NCBI GenBank assembly: GCA_035515515.1
Contig: DATJBC010000160.1
Location: 1 to 17,105 of the forward strand
Direction: 5' to 3'
Source of the DNA: DATJBC01 sp035515515
GTDB lineage: Bacteria; Actinomycetota; Acidimicrobiia; Acidimicrobiales; UBA8190
DNA length: 17,105 nucleotides
Positions 7,901 to 14,137 of this stretch are shown one piece after another. Position 1 is the stretch's first letter; every line of letters begins with the position of its first letter. The notes under the pieces are model-generated. The model was not told the DNA's origin and made no database searches. It was given only the letters and a program-made list of their open reading frames with translations. The position numbers and the translations under genes are program-made.

Positions 7901-8524
7901 CTGCGCGAGGAGCTCGACAAGGCCAAGGCCAAGGACCTGCTGATCCCCCAGGTGGCCTACGGCTACTACGCGGCCAACGCCGAGGGCGACGACGTCGTGC
8001 TGTGGACAGACGAGACGCGCTCCACCGAGCTCGTGCGCTTCACCTTCCCCCGCCAGCGCAAGGAGCCGTGGCTGTGCATCGCGGACTTCTTCCGGTCGGT
8101 GGAGTCGGGCGAGCCCGACTACGCCGCCTTCATGGTGGCCACCATGGGCCCCAAGGTGTCGGAGGAGACGGCCGCGCTGTTCGCCCAGAACCACTACGAG
8201 GACTACATGCGCCTGCACGGGCTCGGGGTGGAGATGGCCGAGGCCCTGGCCGAGTACTGGCACCACCGGGTGCGTGAGGAGTGGGGCTTCGTGGGCGAGG
8301 ACGGGCCCACGCTCACCGGCCTGTTCCGCCAGCAGTACCGGGGCGGGCGCTACTCGTGGGGCTATCCCGCCTGTCCCGACCTCGAGGACAACGCCAAGGT
8401 GGTCGAGCTCCTCGGGGGCGAGCGCATCGGGGTGACGGTGAGCGACGGGTTCCAGATGCACCCCGAGCAGACGACCGACGCCATCGTCTGCCACCACCCC
8501 CAGGCCAAGTACTTCGTGGCCTGA
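4955..8524 (+). CDS. metH: Cobalamin-dependent methionine synthase
   Basis: MetH moves a methyl group from 5-methyltetrahydrofolate through methylcobalamin to homocysteine, giving methionine. The 1189-aa protein has the full four-module layout. The homocysteine module (about 35-335) has FDGAMGT near residue 46 and zinc ligands C255 (NCATGP) and C321-C322 (GGCCGTT). The pterin module (about 350-615) begins near VGERTNANGSKKF. The cobalamin cap and Rossmann domains (about 640-885) include the axial-histidine motif D761-x-H763-x-x-G766 in GDVHDIGKN. The SAM-binding reactivation domain (about 900-1189) has YSWGYPACPD near residue 1135. Length matches known MetH, with no truncation. The start ATG 4955 is favoured by a TAGACT box 6 nt upstream. 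An alternative ATG at 5033 would remove 26 nonconserved residues. Confidence 0.97.
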   Translation: MVSESGGRHQPAVAEVPPVLAHGALPMDERGAAYLEATRTRVVIFDGAMGTSLQLADLSADDFGGPALEGCNEALVLSRPDVVAGVHRAFLAVGVDVVETDAFGAFGVVLAEYGLQDRVEEINLLAAQLARAAADEAAAADGRPRWVAGNLGPGTRFPTLGQIPYAEVRDAYQEQAAALLAGGVDLLLVETVYDLLQAKAAINACKRAMVSVGRRVPLQVQVTIELTGRMLPGTEIGAALCALDPMRPDVIGLNCATGPAEMGEAIRYLSHHARTPVSAQPNAGLPSVVDGKMHYDLTPEQLADHLERFVTELGVSVVGGCCGTTPEHLRAVVERCRDLTPAPRAIEHEPGASSIYSNVGFHQETSFLVVGERTNANGSKKFREAMLAGDWDTTVAMARDQVKEGAHVLDVCVDYTGADGVADMTQVASRLATQASVPLMVDSTEGPVVEAALQWIGGRPVLNSVNLEEGDDPGTRLDTFLTLAREYGAAVVCTCIDTEGQARTADWKVRAARAIHDIAVGRYGLEPSDLIFDPLVLPLSTGMEESRRDGIETLEGTKRIKAELPGVFTIVGLSNVSFGLSPAARHVLNSMFLHELVENGLDAAIVHAARIIPLSKIDERAREVCLDLIYDRRRQGYDPLQELLAMFEGVSATAETKEDRSGWPVEQRLEQRIVDGDRNGLDDDLAEALAAGHGALTIVNDFLLAGMKTVGELFASGEMQLPFVLQSAETMKAAVSYLEPHMEKADQGGKGTVVLATVKGDVHDIGKNLVDIILTNNGYEVVNLGIKVGIGEMLQAAEERHADAIGMSGLLVKSTLIMRENLEEMNSRALSGMPVLLGGAALTRNYVERDLRQVYEGRLFYGKDAFEGLRTMDRLVELKRTGEEDPDFGRALGGRPLPPRKSQLPVDEGPLPARSPGVATDNEVFTPPFLGSRVAKGIPLDDIAAYLNQTALFRNQWGYRPRKEDQGGPESDAEFKERISAVLREELDKAKAKDLLIPQVAYGYYAANAEGDDVVLWTDETRSTELVRFTFPRQRKEPWLCIADFFRSVESGEPDYAAFMVATMGPKVSEETAALFAQNHYEDYMRLHGLGVEMAEALAEYWHHRVREEWGFVGEDGPTLTGLFRQQYRGGRYSWGYPACPDLEDNAKVVELLGGERIGVTVSDGFQMHPEQTTDAIVCHHPQAKYFVA

Positions 8525-8701
8525 GCACCGGGGCCCGTCCCCCCCGGCGGCGCGGTCCCCGGGGCGCGGCCCGCGGGTCCCCGTCCGCCATGGCCGACGG
8601 CGCGCTCCTTTGCACCGCGGGGCGGTCGCCTCGGGAGGTGCAGCCACGCCTCGGGCGAAACCCTGGAAGACTTCCTGTCAGGGGAGTACGGGGGTGGTGC
8701 C
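8525..8701 (+). other. Gap between metH and the small membrane-protein gene
   Basis: This 177-bp stretch has no supported gene. A weak 6-bp stem CCGGGG/CCCCGG (8528-8533 with 8557-8562) just after metH may help termination. Near the next gene lies a perfect 11-nt interrupted palindrome, GGAAG-A-CTTCC (8665-8675), flanked by CCCT (8661-8664) and AGGG (8680-8683). This could be an operator or a small 5' UTR hairpin. Confidence 0.35.
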
Positions 8702-8929
8702 ATGCGTCACCGCAGGTTGAAGGTCGGCGTGGGTGTCCTGCTGGGGCTCATCTGGGCGTTGGCGTGCGTCGAATGGCTCGGCCTGGCGATCGGCCTCAAC
8801 CAGGCCAACCTGTTCTGGGCCGGCTTCGTGCTCGCCCTGCCGCTCGGGGCGATCGCCCTGGCGCTCTGGCAACGCCTGGCCCGGCACGGGCGCACCCGAC
8901 CGGCGAAGAGGCCGTCGCTCCCCTACTGA
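8702..8929 (+). CDS. Small two-helix membrane protein, function unknown
   Basis: The 75-aa product has two hydrophobic stretches, about residues 9-31 and 36-56, joined by a short polar turn (LNQAN). Both ends are basic (MRHRRLK and RLARHGRTRPAKR), so by the positive-inside rule both termini should lie in the cytoplasm. It has no signal-peptide cleavage site or catalytic motif, and I do not recognise the family. A G-rich Shine-Dalgarno-like run (8690-8697) precedes ATG 8702. The composition differs sharply from the Arg/Gly/Pro-rich shadows in other frames, which supports a real gene. It stands between metH and the convergent SDR gene with no operon partner. Confidence 0.65.
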   Translation: MRHRRLKVGVGVLLGLIWALACVEWLGLAIGLNQANLFWAGFVLALPLGAIALALWQRLARHGRTRPAKRPSLPY

Positions 8930-8936
8930 CCACACC

Positions 8937-8973
8937 GCCGCCGGGGCGCCCGCAGGCCCCGCCTGCCGGCGGC
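8937..8973. terminator. Bidirectional GC hairpin between convergent genes
   Basis: An outer 8-bp stem GCCGCCGG/CCGGCGGC (8937-8944 with 8966-8973) encloses, as a competing fold, a 6-bp stem GCAGGC/GCCTGC with a CCC loop (8952-8966). It fills the 51-bp gap between the small membrane-protein gene and the SDR gene, whose stops face each other. There is no T-tract. Confidence 0.45.
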
Positions 8974-8980
8974 CGCGCCC

Positions 8981-9706
8981 TCACAGGGCGAGCGTCGCCC
9001 CCCCGTCCACGACCACGGTGGCGCCGTTGACGAAGCCGGCGGGCGCCGAGCACAGGAAGGCGACCACCCGGCCGAAGTCGGCGGGGTCGCCCATCACCCC
9101 CGACCCCCCCAGCTGCTGCATGCGCTCGGTGGCGTGCGGCCCCGGGCACACCAGGTTGAGGGTCACGCCCGAGCCCTCGGCGGCCAGGTCGGCGGCGGCC
9201 GTCTTGGCCCACGCCCGCAGGGCGCTGCGGGCGGCGTTGGACAGGGCCAGGCCGCCGATGGCCTGCACCACCGAGTACGAGGCGATGCAGCACACCCGGC
9301 CCCACCCACCGGCGCGCATGGGAGCAAGGGCGCTGCGCGTGAGGCGCACCGACGCCAGCATGTTGGCCTCGACGGCCCCCCGGATGGCGTCGTCGTCGAC
9401 GTCGAGCGCGCTGCCCGGCGGGGGGCCACCGGCGTTGGCCACGACGATGTCGACGCGCCCGTAGTGCTCCATGGCCAGGTCGACGAGCCGCTTGGGCGTG
9501 GCGGGGTCGACGACGTCGGCCACCTCGGCCACGACCTCGGCGCCGGCATCGGCCAGCTGCCCGGCCGCCGTCCGGAGCGAGTCCTCGCCCCGGGCGCACA
9601 GCACGAGGCGCGCCCCTTCGGCCGCCAGGGCCTGCGCGCTCGCCCGGCCCAGGCCGCGCGAGGCCGCCGTGACGACGGCCACCCGCCCCGCGATGCCGAG
9701 GTCCAC
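8981..9706 (-). CDS. SDR-family protein lacking the catalytic Tyr and Lys
   Basis: The 241-aa protein has the Rossmann fold of FabG-like short-chain dehydrogenases. The nucleotide-binding loop is TAASRGLG (residues 13-20), NAGG follows at 91-94, CPGP at 187-190, and the family's C-terminal VVVDGG at 231-236. Ser143 of the active site is present. However, the position 13 residues later that should hold the catalytic Tyr is Ser156, and the Lys four further on is Arg160 (LSNAAR instead of YxxxK). Related SDRs with this SNxxR variant exist, so this is probably a real subfamily rather than damage. Whether it is a redox enzyme is open. The start is GTG 9706, 16 bp after the M24 gene stop, so it is probably the last gene of the lpd unit. 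Confidence 0.85.
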   Translation of the reverse strand: MDLGIAGRVAVVTAASRGLGRASAQALAAEGARLVLCARGEDSLRTAAGQLADAGAEVVAEVADVVDPATPKRLVDLAMEHYGRVDIVVANAGGPPPGSALDVDDDAIRGAVEANMLASVRLTRSALAPMRAGGWGRVCCIASYSVVQAIGGLALSNAARSALRAWAKTAAADLAAEGSGVTLNLVCPGPHATERMQQLGGSGVMGDPADFGRVVAFLCSAPAGFVNGATVVVDGGATLAL

Positions 9707-9722
9707 GGCGGCCGGTCCCGCC

Positions 9723-10868
9723 TCAGCCCAGCACGACCAGGGAGTGGTCGACGGTGTTGAGCGGGACGGCGCCGTCCTCGCCCACGACCACGATGTCCTC
9801 GAGGCGCATCCCGAACCGGCCCGGCACGTAGATGCCGGGCTCGACCGAGAAGGCGTGGCCCACCTCGAGGGGCGTGTCGTTGCCGGCCACCAGATAGGGG
9901 TCCTCGTGCTCCTCGATGCCGATGCCGTGCCCCGTGCGGTGGATGAAGTACTCGCCCAGGCCCGCCGCGGCGATGACCCCCCGGGCCACGGCGTCGACGT
10001 GCGCGGCGGTCACGCCCGGGGCCACCGCCGCCACCGCCGCCTGCTGGGCGTCGTGCAGCACCGCGTAGCAGTCGCGCACCTCGGCGCCCGGGTCGCCGAT
10101 GGACACCGTCCGGGTGATGTCGGAGCAGTAGGCCACCTCGTCGTGCAGGGCGTACGCACCGCCGAAGTCGCACACCACGGTGTCGCCCTCGCCGATGACG
10201 CGATCACCGGCCTCGTGGTGGGGGCTGGCCGCGTTGGGGCCGCTCCCCACGATGGCGAAGTTCACGCGCCGGTGGCCGGCGGCGAGGAGCCCGGCGCCGA
10301 TGGCTTCGGACACCTGGACCTCGCGCCGTCCCGCCAGCGGGATCTCACCGGCCTGGAGGACCGCCGCCACCCGGTCCGCCGCCGTGGCGGCTGCCTGGAG
10401 GGCGGCGATCTCGGCGGCGTCCTTCACCGCCCGAAGGGGCGAGGTGACGCTCGAGGCCGTCACCCACGAGGCCCGGGGCAGCGCCGCCTGCAGGGCGAGC
10501 AGCGAGTGGGCCCACGCCCGGTCGGACACGGCGCAGGTGATGGCGCCCGTCGCTCCCGGCGCGTGCGCCGTGCCCAGCAGGGACGCCACCACGGCCACCG
10601 GGTCCTCGGTCTCGGCCCACGCCCGCAGGGTGAACGCGCCGCCCTCGGGGACCCGGGGCGCCTCCAGCGCCGGTACGACGAGCACGGCCTCGCCCTCGCG
10701 GGGCAGGACCAGCATGGTGAGGCGCTCGAGCGGCATGGCCCGGTAGCCGGTGAGCCAGGGCAGGTCGGCGCCGTGCGACAGCAAGAGCGCGTCGACCCCG
10801 GCATCGGTCATCGCCGCCCGCACGCGCACCATGCGCTCGGCGCGGGCCCCGTCGGCTCCTGCGGTCAC
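9723..10868 (-). CDS. M24-family metallopeptidase, Xaa-Pro aminopeptidase-like
   Basis: M24 enzymes of this type remove the N-terminal residue before proline or split X-Pro dipeptides, using two metal ions. The 381-aa protein has an N-terminal creatinase-like domain (about 10-135; note LLLSHGADLPWLTGYRAMP) and a pita-bread catalytic domain (about 145-381). The metal ligands are D234 (CDFGG), D250 (YCSDITRT), H314 (TGHGIG), E343 (FSVEPGIY) and E357 (MRLEDIVVV). The two Asp ligands are 16 residues apart rather than the usual 11, which implies a short loop insertion. The start is GTG 10868, which overlaps the TGA of the lipB-lipA frame (GTGA, 10865-10868). A longer reading of the frame upstream to 11381 lies antisense-free inside lipA in another phase and is discarded. 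Confidence 0.9.
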   Translation of the reverse strand: MTAGADGARAERMVRVRAAMTDAGVDALLLSHGADLPWLTGYRAMPLERLTMLVLPREGEAVLVVPALEAPRVPEGGAFTLRAWAETEDPVAVVASLLGTAHAPGATGAITCAVSDRAWAHSLLALQAALPRASWVTASSVTSPLRAVKDAAEIAALQAAATAADRVAAVLQAGEIPLAGRREVQVSEAIGAGLLAAGHRRVNFAIVGSGPNAASPHHEAGDRVIGEGDTVVCDFGGAYALHDEVAYCSDITRTVSIGDPGAEVRDCYAVLHDAQQAAVAAVAPGVTAAHVDAVARGVIAAAGLGEYFIHRTGHGIGIEEHEDPYLVAGNDTPLEVGHAFSVEPGIYVPGRFGMRLEDIVVVGEDGAVPLNTVDHSLVVLG

Positions 10869-12628
10869 CCGTCCACCCCCAGGCGCAGCGGGTCTCCCGG
10901 GGGGGCGGAGCCCGTGGCGGTGGCCGCCTGGCGGGCGTGGTAGCTCGAGCGCGTGAGCGGCGACGCCTCCACGTGGGCGAACCCCATGCCCTGGGCGGCG
11001 CTGCGCACGGCGTCGAACTCCTCGGGCGTCCACCAGCGCGCCACCGGCAGGTGGGCGGCGGTGGGCCGCAGGTACTGGCCCAGCGTCACGATGTCCACGC
11101 CCACCGCCCGCATGTCGGCGAGCGTCGCCACCACCTCGTCGAAGCGCTCGCCCATGCCCAGGATCATCCCCGATTTGGTGACCAGCCCCGCGTCCTTGGC
11201 GCGGGCCAGCACGGCGAGGCTGCGGGCGTAACCGGCCGAGGGCCGCACCGCCCGCTGGAGGCGGGCGACGGTCTCGACGTTGTGGTTGAGCACGTCGGGT
11301 CGGGCGTCGAACACGGCGGCCAGGGCGTCCGGGGCACCCTTGCAGTCGGGGACGAGCACTTCGACGGCGGTCCCCGGGCATCGCCGACGGACGGCGGCGA
11401 TGGTCGCCACGAAGGCGCCCGCCCCTCCGTCAGGGAGGTCGTCACGGGCCACCGCGGTGACCACGGCGTGGGCCAGGCCGAGACGCTCGACGGCGGCCGC
11501 CACGCGCTCGGGCTCGTCGTCGTCGAGGGGAAGCGGGTGCCGGGTGTCGACCAGGCAGAACCCGCACGCCCGCGTGCAGCGCTCGCCGTTGATCATGAAC
11601 GTGGCGGTGCCGTCCGCCCAGCACTCGTAGATGTTGGGGCAGCCCGCCTCCTCGCACACCGTCACCAGGCCCAGGTCGCGCACGGTCCGGCGCAGGTCGA
11701 GGAATGCCGGGCCCATGCGCGCCGGCACCCGCAACCACGGCGGCTTGCGGGCGTGGGCGTCCAGGCCCGCGCCCGGCTCCACACCCGCCTGGCGCAAGCG
11801 GATGCGCAACCGTTGGCCCGGCCCCCGGTGCCGGGCTCCTCGATCGCCGTGGCGGGGCGCGCCGCCCTCGGGGGAGGCGGGCGCCCCACGGGGCCCGGCG
11901 GTGTCGTCGGGGGGGCGATCCGAGGCCGGCGCGTCACCGGCCCGGACCAGAGGGGCGGTCCCGGGGGGGCGGGCCGGCCATGCGGCGTCCTGGCGTTCGT
12001 AGGTGCCGTCCGACGACCAGCGCGCCGCGGCGTGGTGCACGATGCGGTCCACCACGGCGCGCATGGGCATGGCGAGGCCCTCCGCCGCCAGCGAGGTGAC
12101 GCCCTTGTCCTCGATGCCGCACGGCACGATGCGCTCGAACCACGTCATGTCGGGGTCGACGTTGAGGGCCAAGCCGTGCATCGACCGGCCTCGGGCGACG
12201 CGGACCCCGATGGCGCAGATCTTGCGGGGCGCCTCGGAGTCCACGTCCACCCACACCCCGGGGTAGGCGCCCAGGCGCCCGGCGGGCAGGCCGAGGTCGG
12301 CGAGCGCGTCGATGACCACCTGCTCGATGGCGTGCACGTGACAGGGGATCGAGCGCGGTGCGGTGGGGACGGTGACCACCGGGTAGGCCACGAGCTGCCC
12401 CGGGCCGTGATACGTCACGTCCCCGCCGCGGTCGGTCTCCACGAGGTCGGCCCCCACCACGGCCGGGTCGACGAGCACGTGGGCGCGGTCGGCATGGGCC
12501 CCCAAGGTGAACACGTGGGGGTGCTCGAGGACGAGCAGGTAGTCGTCACCGCTGCGGTCGTGGACGGCGCGCTGCAGGGCGAGCGCCTCGGCGTAGGGGA
12601 CTCGCCCGAGCCACCGCACCCGGAACAC
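10865..12628 (-). CDS. Fused octanoyltransferase-lipoyl synthase (LipB-LipA)
   Basis: A single frame of 587 codons encodes both steps of protein lipoylation. The LipB half (about 1-212) transfers octanoate from acyl carrier protein to lipoyl domains. It has RGGDVTYHGPGQ (67-78), catalytic K136 in RKICAIGVRV and C170 in VPCGIEDKG. The LipA half (about 290-575) is a radical-SAM enzyme that inserts two sulfurs. It has the auxiliary cluster C325-x4-C330-x5-C336, the radical-SAM cluster C351-x3-C355-x2-C358, and the C-terminal RSSY (560-563). Residues about 213-290 form a Pro/Ala/Gly/Arg-rich linker. No stop lies between the halves. The start is GTG 12628, 15 bp after the E2 stop. An in-frame GTG at 11782 (V283) could also start a separate 305-aa LipA. 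LipB and LipA are normally separate proteins. Confidence 0.88.
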   Translation of the reverse strand: MFRVRWLGRVPYAEALALQRAVHDRSGDDYLLVLEHPHVFTLGAHADRAHVLVDPAVVGADLVETDRGGDVTYHGPGQLVAYPVVTVPTAPRSIPCHVHAIEQVVIDALADLGLPAGRLGAYPGVWVDVDSEAPRKICAIGVRVARGRSMHGLALNVDPDMTWFERIVPCGIEDKGVTSLAAEGLAMPMRAVVDRIVHHAAARWSSDGTYERQDAAWPARPPGTAPLVRAGDAPASDRPPDDTAGPRGAPASPEGGAPRHGDRGARHRGPGQRLRIRLRQAGVEPGAGLDAHARKPPWLRVPARMGPAFLDLRRTVRDLGLVTVCEEAGCPNIYECWADGTATFMINGERCTRACGFCLVDTRHPLPLDDDEPERVAAAVERLGLAHAVVTAVARDDLPDGGAGAFVATIAAVRRRCPGTAVEVLVPDCKGAPDALAAVFDARPDVLNHNVETVARLQRAVRPSAGYARSLAVLARAKDAGLVTKSGMILGMGERFDEVVATLADMRAVGVDIVTLGQYLRPTAAHLPVARWWTPEEFDAVRSAAQGMGFAHVEASPLTRSSYHARQAATATGSAPPGDPLRLGVDG

Positions 12629-12643
12629 GCCGACGACCCGCGC

Positions 12644-14137
12644 TCAGAGCTCGGCGGCCCAGTCGTGGCTGCCGAGCAGCTCCACGACGCGGGCCAGGAA
12701 CGCCGCCGCGTAGGCGCCGTCGACGGCGCGGTGGTCCCACGACAGGCACAGCAGGCCGAGTGAGTGGATGGCGATCGCCTCGGTGCCGTCGTCCTGCACC
12801 ACCACGGTGGGTCGCCGCTTCACACCGTCGGTCGACAGGATGGCGACCTGGGGCTGGTTGATGATCGGCGCCGTCAGGAACGTCCCGAAGGGGCCGGCGT
12901 TGGTGATCGAGAACGTCCCCCCCGAGATGTCGTCGGCGCTCAGCTTCTTGGTGCGGGCACGATCGGCGAGCTCGTGGATCCGGCGCGCCGTCCCCCGCAG
13001 GGTGAGCTCCTCGGCCCGCTTGACCACCGGCACGATGAGCCCGTTGTGGTCGAGGTCGACGGCCACCCCCAGGTTGCACTGGTGGTGGACGATGAGCGAG
13101 TCCTCGCCCACGGAGGAGTTGAGGTGGGGCCACTGGTGCAGCGCCTCCACCGTCGCCCGGGCCACGAACGGGAGGTAGGTGAGGGAGAAGCCTTCCTCTG
13201 CCTTGAAGCGCGCCCCGTGGGCCCTGCGCACGCGCTCCACCGCCTCGTAGTCCGCTTCCAGCACCACCAGGGTGTGGGGGCTGGTCGCCTTGGAGCGGAC
13301 CATGTGCTCGGCCGTGCGGCGGCGGATGTTGGTGAAGGGGATGACCTCGTCGCTGCCGGCCAGGGACCAGCGGGCTGCGTCGGCCGGTGCCGTGGCGGGC
13401 ACCTCGGCCGGTGCCGTGGCGGGCACCGCCGCCTGGGCGGGCGGGGCCGGTGTCGAAGGGGCAGGGGCGCCCCCGGCCCGTCGGGCGTCGATGAAGTCGA
13501 GGACGTCGGCGCGCGTGATGCGGCCGCCCAGACCCGTGCCCGTGATGCCCGCCGGGTCGATGCCGTTCTCGTCCAGGAGCCGGCGCACGACCGGCGACAG
13601 GATGCGGTCACCCCAGCCGCTGCGTCCGTCGTCGGTCGGCGCCGGGGCGGCTGTGGCCGCTGCCGCCGGGGCGACGGGCGCGGCCGGCGGCGCGGGGGCT
13701 GGCGCGGGGGTGGGCGCCACGGCGGGCGGTGCCGGTGCGGCGGGCGTGGCGGCCGGGGGTGGAACTGGCGCCGGTGTGGGCGCCACGGCGGCCGTCGGGG
13801 GAGGGCCTTGGACCGCAGGCGGCGGCGCGGGCTCGGCCACGGTGGCGGCGGGGGCGGACTCTGCGCCCGCCGCCACGGTGGGCGCCGCCTCGGCAGGGGC
13901 AGCGCCGTCGCTCACCACGGCGAGGACGGTGCCCACGTCGACGGTCTCGCCCTCCTGCACGCGGATCTCGGCCAGCGTCCCGGCGGCCGGGGACGGCACC
14001 TCGGAGTCGACCTTGTCCGTGGACACCTCGAACAGCGGCTCGTCACGGGCGACGGCGTCCCCCACCCCCTTGAGCCACTTGGTGATGGTCCCCTCGGTGA
14101 CCGTCTCGCCCAGCTGGGGCATCACGACGTCAGCCAA
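12644..14137 (-). CDS. Dihydrolipoamide acyltransferase, E2 of a 2-oxoacid dehydrogenase complex
   Basis: E2 forms the core of the complex and passes the acyl group from its lipoyl arm to coenzyme A. The 497-aa protein has one lipoyl domain (about 1-78) with K42 in TDKVD as the lipoylation site. A long Pro/Ala-rich flexible linker (about 79-172) follows, then an E3/E1-binding domain (about 176-215; ILSPVVRRLLDENGID), a second linker, and the catalytic domain (about 265-497) with active-site H469-x3-D473-G474 in HRAVDG. The start is TTG 14137, within the end of lpd (8-bp overlap, TTGGCTGA). A strong Shine-Dalgarno run GGGAGGGGG lies 7 nt upstream, which decides this start. The sequence type is SucB-like, but the true substrate (2-oxoglutarate, pyruvate or branched-chain) cannot be fixed because no E1 gene is in the window. 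Confidence 0.93.
   Translation of the reverse strand: MADVVMPQLGETVTEGTITKWLKGVGDAVARDEPLFEVSTDKVDSEVPSPAAGTLAEIRVQEGETVDVGTVLAVVSDGAAPAEAAPTVAAGAESAPAATVAEPAPPPAVQGPPPTAAVAPTPAPVPPPAATPAAPAPPAVAPTPAPAPAPPAAPVAPAAAATAAPAPTDDGRSGWGDRILSPVVRRLLDENGIDPAGITGTGLGGRITRADVLDFIDARRAGGAPAPSTPAPPAQAAVPATAPAEVPATAPADAARWSLAGSDEVIPFTNIRRRTAEHMVRSKATSPHTLVVLEADYEAVERVRRAHGARFKAEEGFSLTYLPFVARATVEALHQWPHLNSSVGEDSLIVHHQCNLGVAVDLDHNGLIVPVVKRAEELTLRGTARRIHELADRARTKKLSADDISGGTFSITNAGPFGTFLTAPIINQPQVAILSTDGVKRRPTVVVQDDGTEAIAIHSLGLLCLSWDHRAVDGAYAAAFLARVVELLGSHDWAAEL
13380..13427 (-). repeat. Two tandem 24-bp units in the second E2 linker
   Basis: Positions 13380-13403 and 13404-13427 are identical and encode two copies of an eight-residue unit reading VPATAPAE or a permutation of it. 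The repeat lies between the E3-binding and catalytic domains. Identity even at third positions suggests a recent duplication of a flexible linker. Confidence 0.85.

Noticed and set aside
6316..8277. 653-codon plus-strand frame inside metH
   Set aside because: It is an Arg/Gly/Pro-rich out-of-phase reading of metH, typical of high-GC genes.
4397..8647. 1416-codon open frame on the minus strand opposite NUDIX and metH
   Set aside because: It lies entirely antisense to two well-identified genes. Its His/Gly/Val/Leu-heavy composition is what the complement of GC-rich coding DNA yields, and it has no recognisable domain.
9723..11381. A longer M24 frame reaching into lipA
   Set aside because: The additional 171 codons overlap the LipA cluster motifs in another phase and have shadow composition. 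GTG 10868 gives a normal family length.
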